Below, piece after piece: positions 57,001 to 64,000 of a stretch of DNA of 64,000 bases (positions within the stretch are counted from its first letter, which is position 1; each line of letters begins with the position of its first letter). The stretch is from Apostichopus japonicus (Eukaryota; Echinodermata; Holothuroidea; Aspidochirotida; Stichopodidae). The stretch lies in NCBI RefSeq assembly GCF_037975245.1, contig NC_092573.1, forward strand, positions 2,730,501 to 2,794,500, in the 5' to 3' direction. Below the pieces are notes generated by a model. The model saw only the letters and a list, made by a program, of their open reading frames with translations. It was not told the DNA's origin and searched no databases. The position numbers and the translations under genes were made by a program.

Positions 57001-57620
57001 AGTGACAGTACATCTTGTTGTCAATATTAATTCTAACAATCAAAATTGTACCACTCACTTGAACAATATTTGTATTTTTATACTTTGTTTAACAGTTGAG
57101 TTATTTTAGTTAATTAATCCTTTCAGGTTGACATTGTATTATTCTGCTTGTTATTAAAATTTTAAATTGTAAATTAACAATGAAAAAATGTGTTCTTTTC
57201 ATTTCTGTTCCAGTGTATAAAAATGGTGTTAAGGTCAACTACGAACTAGTGCTGGCCTCAATCAGCTGTTGGCTGAGATGATGGGATATAGCCACCATCC
57301 CAAATCTGGGTTGTTCACCTTGCATCTAAGATATTACCTAGTTGGAATTGAAACAAATCCAACTTTTGGCTATCAGCTAGGAAAATGCTAGTGGGATGAT
57401 TTCATTTGGTATATTTTATTGAGCATTGTTTTATTCAAATCAATTGCAATGGTGTTATTAAGGGATATATTGTCTAGCACATTTGTGGTTGTATTGTCAT
57501 CATTGCCACTTAGTCTACAATGTTAATAGGATTACTACGATACTTTGTATGAAATTTGTTTGAAATTATAGCATTAAACATTACAACATGATTAGAAGCT
57601 GTGCTGTAATTTAGAATCTA
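54028..57620. other. 3' flank with internal duplications; possible polyadenylation site
   Basis: AT-rich, no gene. The first AATAAA after the stop is at 55493-55498. A block of about 0.5 kb is duplicated with divergence (about 55140-55660 and 56540-57130; shared words 'cagtacaccagaaaagtact' and 'tgtcaatattaattc'). Inside the second copy an about 96-bp stretch is tandemly repeated (about 56787-56882 and 56883-56980). Confidence 0.7.
55493..55498 (+). terminator. Candidate polyadenylation signal AATAAA
   Basis: First canonical AATAAA downstream of the stop at 54027, giving a 3' UTR of about 1.5 kb. The duplicated block carries another near 56990. No transcript evidence. Confidence 0.35.
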
Positions 57621-57704
57621 TACTCGAAAATGGCACTAATTGACTTACTTTCAGCATGGCCAATGTTTTTTCACATCAACCACAGCGATATAGAGTTAGG
57701 CAAG

Positions 57705-57900
57705 GGTGGATACAGGGGGGGGGGGCAACTGGGGGCAATTGCCACTCCTTCACGATTTTGGGTTCAGACACTTGGACACTCGGGACCTAGAAATGGACAG
57801 TCTGGACTTAGAAATGGACAGTCTGGACCTGAAATTGGACGCTCGGGACCTAATAGTAGACAGTCGGGACCTAATGAATAATGGACAGTCTGGACTTGAT
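57705..57900. repeat. Degenerate 'ggacctagaaatggacagtc' minisatellite after a poly-G run
   Basis: About six imperfect units of 22-27 bp lie at 57775-57900, next to 'ggggggggggcaactggggg'. Frames through them encode GXXNGQSG-like repeats and are considered spurious. Confidence 0.7.
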
Positions 57901-58061
57901 AGCTTATTCCTCCTGTCTCAGAAACGGACCCCTAGGTAAAACTTTAAAGTGCCCTCATTACAGGAGTAAACGACTTGAAACAAGTTTAAGATCATCACTT
58001 GATAGTACGCATCGAGTTACATCACGACACCAATTTATGTCCCGAAAACTATGTCGAATAT

Positions 58062-58090
58062 GCTAACCCTAAGCTAACCCTAGCTAACCC
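58062..58090. repeat. Short telomere-like CTAACCC tract
   Basis: The sequence is 'ctaaccctaag' then 'ctaaccctag' then 'ctaaccc': three degenerate CCCTAA-type units that abut the start of the isolated cargo copy at 58091. Confidence 0.6.
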
Positions 58091-59480
58091 ACATTTAACG
58101 TAAACACGTAATGAATGTTATGATAACGTACCCGTTACTCCTCAAATCTCTCCATGTCGAGACGTGTCAATTTCGTAGTGTAGTACAGTAGAAGTATCCA
58201 ACTTCCTATTGAAACCACCTAGCGCATAGCCACGACTAGGCTATCAGGTGCTACAAAATGCAACTGTGCTTAAAATGTCGGAACATCGAACATTATTCAT
58301 GAAGCGCATACTGTATGCTCGGAGCGCTTGTACCTTCGCTGGGGTTTTATCCTACCCCTTTTCCAACTTACTAACGCGTTTGTCTTGGTAATTCACCCAA
58401 AAAGTAGAGAGAGAGGCTTATTCCATGGGATCGCTCACGTAGTCGACAGCTCGTTGCAGCAAACGTTGAGCTTACACGTGTCAATCCAGGTGACTGCTCG
58501 CCCCCCCCCCCCCCTCTCATAACAAATATACAGCGCGGGTATATCTTCTTGGCAGTTTGCCAAGGTACTAAAAAGGGCTTCGTTTTCCTGGCACTTTGCC
58601 AAGTTTCGAGAACGTTCTCTTCCTGGCAGTTTGCCAAGGTACTACGAGACTGTACTAGAATCGCTTCAGTTTTGCGCATTTTGACATGCTCTAGAGGGGG
58701 TTCCACAAGCGTTTTAAACAACAAAACACAAGTAAGGTTTCAAACCTAGACATATGGCGATGAATTATAATGAGAGAGAAGTATAATTAGCGAGGAGAAT
58801 ATGACCCATGAATGCCCAGGAAATCTATGTCATGTCCTGGTTTCTGCTGGTACTCGTTAAACACACATTTGGGATGTGTAGTGATAAATGGTGTAGCGAT
58901 TGCAGTGTCTTTCCGCAATTGATTCGAACCTGTCGTTGCAGCTCAAGCTGCTAGTTCCGGGGGGCAACACTCCCCTGATGAAAGAGACTTTTCCCCCTCT
59001 TGGAAGCGGGATTAACTTTGAGGCTGGGGATACGTATATCTCCGTTTGCCGTGGGAACCTCGCTCGGGCCGGCTTTCTTTTCGGATTGGGCGTTTGCCCT
59101 TACTACCCCGTTCTGGGGGCCCAGCAGTTGTTGATCTCATCGGTTCCCGGCTCCGGGACCGGCTCCTGGGATCCGGAGTGGAACCTCGGTTCCGCACTCC
59201 CTGTGAGGGCTCGCCGGACCCGTGGTCTCGTCGGACCCGGGCCCCCGGAGCCCATCTCGGTGTGCGTACCTAGCCAGGTACCACTCCCCTCGACCTGGAC
59301 ATTCTGTCCGTTCCGGTCGGAATTTCAAATGGGCTATTTATTGGCCTTGAGCCTTGCCCTTGCCTTCACCCTTGGTCACAGAATCCGGACGGTGCCGGGA
59401 CCTTGGGGGCAATATCTCTTTCTCCTCTCTCTCTCTCCTCCGGCCTCTCTCGCCGGACTCGGGCTCCCGGAGCCTATCTT
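58091..59480. mobile_element. Third copy of the DIRS cargo, without DIRS ends
   Basis: It is collinear with E1 28140-29520: the same 'aacgtaaacacgtaatgaat' entry, NFI-like trio, AT-rich block and first GC-rich modules. It ends abruptly inside 'ctcccggagcctatct', where satellite-related DNA begins. It lacks terminal repeats and RNase H/YR remnants. It is either a deletion derivative or the original mobile unit later captured by the DIRS elements. A long plus frame at 58900-59562 is open through it but is low-complexity and broken in the other copies. Confidence 0.7.
58549..58637. promoter_or_regulatory. Three NFI-like palindromes (isolated cargo copy)
   Basis: Sites at 58549-58563 (perfect TTGGC-N5-GCCAA), 58588-58602 and 58623-58637 (CTGGC-N5-GCCAA). 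Spacings are 39 and 35 bp. Confidence 0.5.
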
Positions 59481-59834
59481 CCTCAAAATAACCCCCCTAT
59501 CATCCCAGGGAGGGATCGCTGGACCTCCCATCTACCACAACGTTTTAAGTTTTACCTCTTAAAGTGCCCCCAGTCAACAGGAGGGGGTTTCAAGAAGACG
59601 TATTTTTTCACAGTTTTCAAAACAAAAACACCTATTTTCCCATAAATAGAATTCATAATGATAAATAACCTTTCCTGATAAGAAAATTACACGGTCTTGG
59701 TAGCTAACGCAAGCTGATAGTCTCTGCTACTTACCCTGAAATGGTGTTGTCGCTGAAATCCCATGTGTGGGCGTGAGGAGGGTCCAAGAGTGGTCCAAAA
59801 GCGAGATTCCTCCTTATACTCTCATGTTAAATTT
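59481..59834. other. Diverged satellite-edge sequence
   Basis: It starts with 'aaaataacccccctatca', the satellite unit head, then departs from the consensus. It contains 'ttaaagtgcccccagtcaac', which resembles 'ttaaagtgccctcattacag' at about 57941, on the other side of the cargo copy. Confidence 0.5.
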
Positions 59835-62800
59835 TGTATTTTTTCTGTTTTTTCTCTCAAAATAACCCCCCTATCACCCTAGGGGGGATCGCACTCCCAA
59901 TTATGTTACCATTTTGGACAGCAGACATCCCAGTGGTGGTATGCTGTCAAAATGGACCCAAAAGGGCCTGGCTCCTGTGCGTGGTAAGGCCTGCAAGGGT
60001 CAAAGCGGGTTTCCTCCGTATACTCTAACGTTAAATTATTGACTTATTTCGGGGTTTTTCACAAAACAACCCCCCTATCACCCTTGGGAGGAATCGCACC
60101 CCCAATTATTGTACCATTTTGGACAGCAGACACCCTAGTGGGGTACCCTGTCAAAATGGGCCCAAAAGGGCCTGGCTCCTGTGCGTGGTAAGGCCTGCAA
60201 GGTCCAAAGCGGGTTCCCTCCGTATACTCTAACGTTAAATTATTGACTTATTTCGGGGTTTTTCACAAAACAACCCCCCTATCACCCTTGGGAGGAATCG
60301 CACCCCCAATTATTGTACCATTTTGGACAGCAGACACCCTAGTGGGGTACCCTGTCAAAATGGGCCCAAAAGGGCCTGGCTCCTGTGCGTGGTAAGGCCT
60401 GCAAGGTCCAAAAGCGGGTTTCCTCCACTCTAACGTTAAATTATTGACTTATTTCGGGGGTTTTCACAAAATAGCCCCCCTATCACCCTTGGGAGGAATC
60501 GCACCCCCAATAATTGTACCATTTTGGACAGCAGACACCCCAGTGGGGGTACCCTGTCAAAATGGGCCCAAAAGGGTCAAGACCCTGTGCGTGGTAAGGC
60601 CTGCAAGGTCCAAAAGCGGGTTTCCTCCGTATACTCTAACGTTAAATTATTGTCTAATTTCGGTGTTTTTCACAAAATAACCCCCCTAACACCCTAGGGG
60701 GATCGCACTCCAAATTATGTTACCATTTTGGACAGCAGACACCCTAGTGGTGGTACCTTGTCAAAATGGGCTCAAAAAGACCAGGCCCATGTGCGTGGTA
60801 AGGCCTGCAAGGTACAAAAGCGGGTTTCCTCCGTATACTCTTATGTTAATTTATTGACTAATTTCGGGGGTTTTCACAAAACAACCCCCCTATCACCCTT
60901 GGGAGGAATCGCACCCCCAATTATTGTACCATTTTGGACAGCAGACACCCTAGTGGGGGTACCCTGTCAAAATGGGCCCAAAAGGGCCTGGCTCCTGTGC
61001 GTGGTAAGGCCTGCAAGGTCCAAAAGCGGGTTTCCTCCACTCTAACGTTAAATTATTGACTTATTTCGGGGGTTTTCACAAAATAGCCCCCCTATCACCC
61101 TTGGGAGGAATCGCACCCCCAATAATTGTACCATTTTGGACAGCAGACACCCCAGTGGGGGTACCCTGTCAAAATGGGCCAAAAAGGGTCAAGACCCTGT
61201 GCGTGGTAAGGCCTGCAAGGTCCAAAAGCGGGTTTCATCCGTATACTCTAACGTTAAATTATTGTCTAATTTCGGTGTTTTTCACAAAATAACCCCCCTA
61301 TCACCCTAGGGGGATCGCACTCCAAATTATGTTACCATTTTGGACAGCAGACACCCTAGTGGTGGTACCCTGTCAAAATGGGCCCAAAAAGACCAGGCTC
61401 ATGTGCGTGGTAAGGCCTGCAAAGTCCAAAAGCGGGTTTCCTCCGTATACTCTTATGTTAAATTATTGACTACTTTCGGTGTTTTTCACAAAATAACCCC
61501 CCTATCACCCTAGGGGGGATCGCACTCCAAATTATGTTACCATTTTGGACAGCAGACACCCTAGTGGTGGTATCCTGTAAAATTGGGCCAAAAATGGTCA
61601 GGCCCTGTGCGTGGTAAGGCCTGTAAGGTCCATAAGTGGGTTTCCTCCCAATACTCTAATGTTAAATTTTGTATTTTTTCGTTTTTTTTTCTCAAAATAA
61701 CCCCCCTATCACCCTAGGGGGGATCGCACTAACAATTATGTTACCATTTTGGACAGCAGACACCCTAGTGGTGGTACCCTGTAAAAATGGGCCCAAAAGG
61801 GCCTGGCTCCTGTGCGTGGTAAGGCCTGCAAGGTCCAAAGCGGGTTCCCTCCGTATACTCTAACGTTAAATTATTGACTTATTTCGGGGGTTTTCACAAA
61901 ACAACCCCCCTATCACCCTTGGGAGGAATCGCACCCCCAATTATTGTACCATTTTGGACAGCAGACACCCTAGTGGGGGTACCCTGTCAAAATGGGCCCA
62001 AAAGGGCCTGGCTCCTGTGCGTGGTAAGGCCTGCAAGATCCAAAGCGGGTTTCCTCCACTCCAACGTTAAATTATTGACTTATTTCGGGGGTTTTCACAA
62101 AATAGCCCCCCTATCACCCTTGGGAGGAATCGCACCCCCAATAATTGTACCATTTTGGACAGCAGACACCCCAGTGGGGGTACCCTGTCAAAATGGGCCA
62201 AAAAGGGTCAAGACCCTGTGCGTGGTAAGGCCTGCAAGGTCCAAAAGCGGGTTTCATCCGTATACTCTAACGTTAAATTATTGTCTAATTTCGGTGTTTT
62301 TCACAAAATAACCCCCCTATCACCCTAGGGGGATCGCACTCCAAATTATGTTACCATTTTGGACAGCAGACACCCTAGTGGTGGTACCCTGTCAAAATGG
62401 GCCCAAAAAGACCAGGCTCATGTGCGTGGTAAGGCTTGCAAAGTCCAAAAGCGGGTTTCCTCCGTATACTCTTATGTTAAATTATTGACTACTTTCGGTG
62501 TTTTTCACAAAATAACCCCCCTATCACCCTAGGGGGGATCGCACTCCAAATTATGTTACCATTTTGGACAGCAGACACCCTAGTGGTCGTATCCTGTAAA
62601 ATTGGGCCAAAAATGGTCAGGCCCTGTGCGTGGTAAGGCCTGTAAGGTCCATAAGTGGGTTTCCTCCCAATACTCTAATGTTAAATTTTGTATTTTTTCG
62701 TTTTTTTTTCTCAAAATAACCCCCCTATCACCCTAGGGGGGATCGCACTCCAAATTATGTTACCATTTTGGACAGCAGACACCCTAGTGGGGGTACCCTG

Positions 62801-64000
62801 TCAAAATGGGCCCAAAAAGACCAGGCTCGTGTGCGTGGTAAGGCCTGCAAGGTCCAAAAGCGGGTTTCCTCCGTATACTCTAATGTTAAATTATTGACTA
62901 ATTTCGGTGTTTTTCACAAAATAACCCCCCTATCACCCTAGGGGGGATCGCACTCCCAATTATGTGACCATTTTGGACAGCAGACACCCTAGTGATGGTA
63001 TCCTGTAAAATTGGGCCAAAAATGGTCAGGCCCTGTGCGTGGTAAGGCCTGTAAGGTCCATAAGTGGGTTTCCTCCCAATACTCTAATGTTAAATTTTGT
63101 ATTTTTTCGTTTTTTTTTCTCAAAATAACCCCCCTATCACCCTAGGGGGGATCGCACTCCCAATAATGTTACCATTTTGGACAGCAGACACCCTAGTGGT
63201 GGTACCCTGTCAAAATGGGCCCAAAAGGGCCTGGCTCCTGTGCGTGGTAAGGCCTGCAAGGTCCAAAGCGGGTTCCCTCCGTATACTCTAACGTTAAATT
63301 ATTGACTTATTTCGGGGGTTTTCACAAAACAACCCCCCTATCACCCTTGGGAGGAATCGCACCCCCAATTATTGTACCATTTTGGACAGCAGACACCCTA
63401 GTGGGGGTACCCTGTCAAAATGGGCCCAAAAGGGCCTGGCTCCTGTGCGTGGTAAGGCCTGCAAGGTCCAAAAGCGGGTTTCCTCCACTCATAACGTTAA
63501 ATTATTGACTTATTTCGGGGGTTTTCACAAAATAGCCCCCCTATCACCCTTGGGAGGAATCGCACCCCCAATAATTGTACCATTTTGGACAGCAGACACC
63601 CCAGTGGGGGTACCCTGTCAAAATGGGCCAAAAAGGGTCAAGACCCTGTGCGTGGTAAGGCCTGCAAGGTCCAAAAGCGGGTTTCATCCGTATACTATAA
63701 CGTTAAATTATTGTCTAATTTCGGTGTTTTTCACAAAATAACCCCCCTATCACCCTAGGGGGATCGCACTCCAAATTATGTTACCATTTTGGACAGCAGA
63801 CACCCTAGTGGTGGTACCCTGTCAAAATGGGCCCAAAAAGACCAGGCCCATGTGCGTGGTAAGGCCTGCAAGGTCCAAAAGCGGGTTTCCTCCGTATACT
63901 CTTATGTTAAATTATTGACTAATTTCTGTGTTTTTCACAAAATAACCCCCCTATCACCCTAGGGGGGATTGCACTCCAAATTATGTTACCATTTTGGACA
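59835..64000. repeat. About 204-bp satellite, at least 20 copies, running off the window
   Basis: Each unit has 'caaaataacccccctatcac', 'ttaccattttggacagcaga', 'gtgcgtggtaaggcctg' and 'gttaaattattgact'. 'gcagaca' recurs about every 204 bp from 59923 to 63797. Several sub-types alternate (heads 'gtattttttcg', 'tatttcggggg' and 'aatttcggtg'), and blocks of about five units recur near 61669 and 62688, pointing to higher-order organisation. 204 bp is 68 codons, so frames stay open across units; these are not genes. Confidence 0.95.

Noticed and set aside
58062-58090. A true chromosome end
   Set aside because: Only three degenerate telomere-like units, with several kilobases of other sequence on both sides.
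60444-63741. Repeated 64-145-codon frames at the right end
   Set aside because: They result from a 204-bp (68-codon) satellite unit; no splice, start or domain evidence.

Overview
This window looks like nuclear DNA of a metazoan, probably a marine invertebrate. The support is GT-AG introns, long AT-rich non-coding stretches, abundant satellite DNA, DIRS-like retroelements, tRNA-derived SINEs and runs of 'taggcctag'-type low complexity. An echinoderm or another invertebrate deuterostome is my guess, with low confidence. No bacterial gene, operon, rRNA or functional tRNA was seen.

Layout. 1-99 is probably the C-terminal end of an upstream plus-strand gene, and 9984-10124 is a candidate second terminal exon. 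Between and after them lie satellites (31/62-bp at 425-1290, 90/91-bp at 1880-4560, 38-bp at 5719-6178), a direct-plus-inverted repeat cluster (11.24-11.64 kb), a minus-strand hammerhead-ribozyme-like motif of the Penelope type (15.33 kb) and a fold-back element (18.49-19.31 kb).

The main gene runs from 20554 to 54027 on the plus strand. I could follow its reading frame through GT-AG exons. It encodes a KMT5A-like SET domain (three exons), an array of eight near-identical 51-nt phase-0 acidic microexons, five small exons, a second array of four 51-nt phase-0 acidic microexons, and a 745-codon last exon. The last exon carries a C2H2 finger, a C2HC finger, a tyrosine-recombinase (YR)-like catalytic domain and a SANT/Myb-like tail. 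With every microexon included the product is 1179 aa; with one of each it is 1009 aa. The design suggests a chromatin-modifying/DNA-binding protein whose SET and YR halves are joined by an acidic linker of adjustable length.

Each microexon array is interrupted by one antisense DIRS-like element (24839-31708 and 43137-49403). Their exact ends are fixed by an internal complementary region that joins the two termini. Both retain decayed RNase H and YR remnants but no recognisable reverse transcriptase. In its place both carry the same cargo of SINEs, three NFI-like palindromes and a GC-rich block. A third cargo copy without DIRS ends lies at 58.09-59.48 kb. The window ends in a 204-bp satellite (about 59.8-64 kb).

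All homology statements are recognition by eye; no searches or alignments were run.
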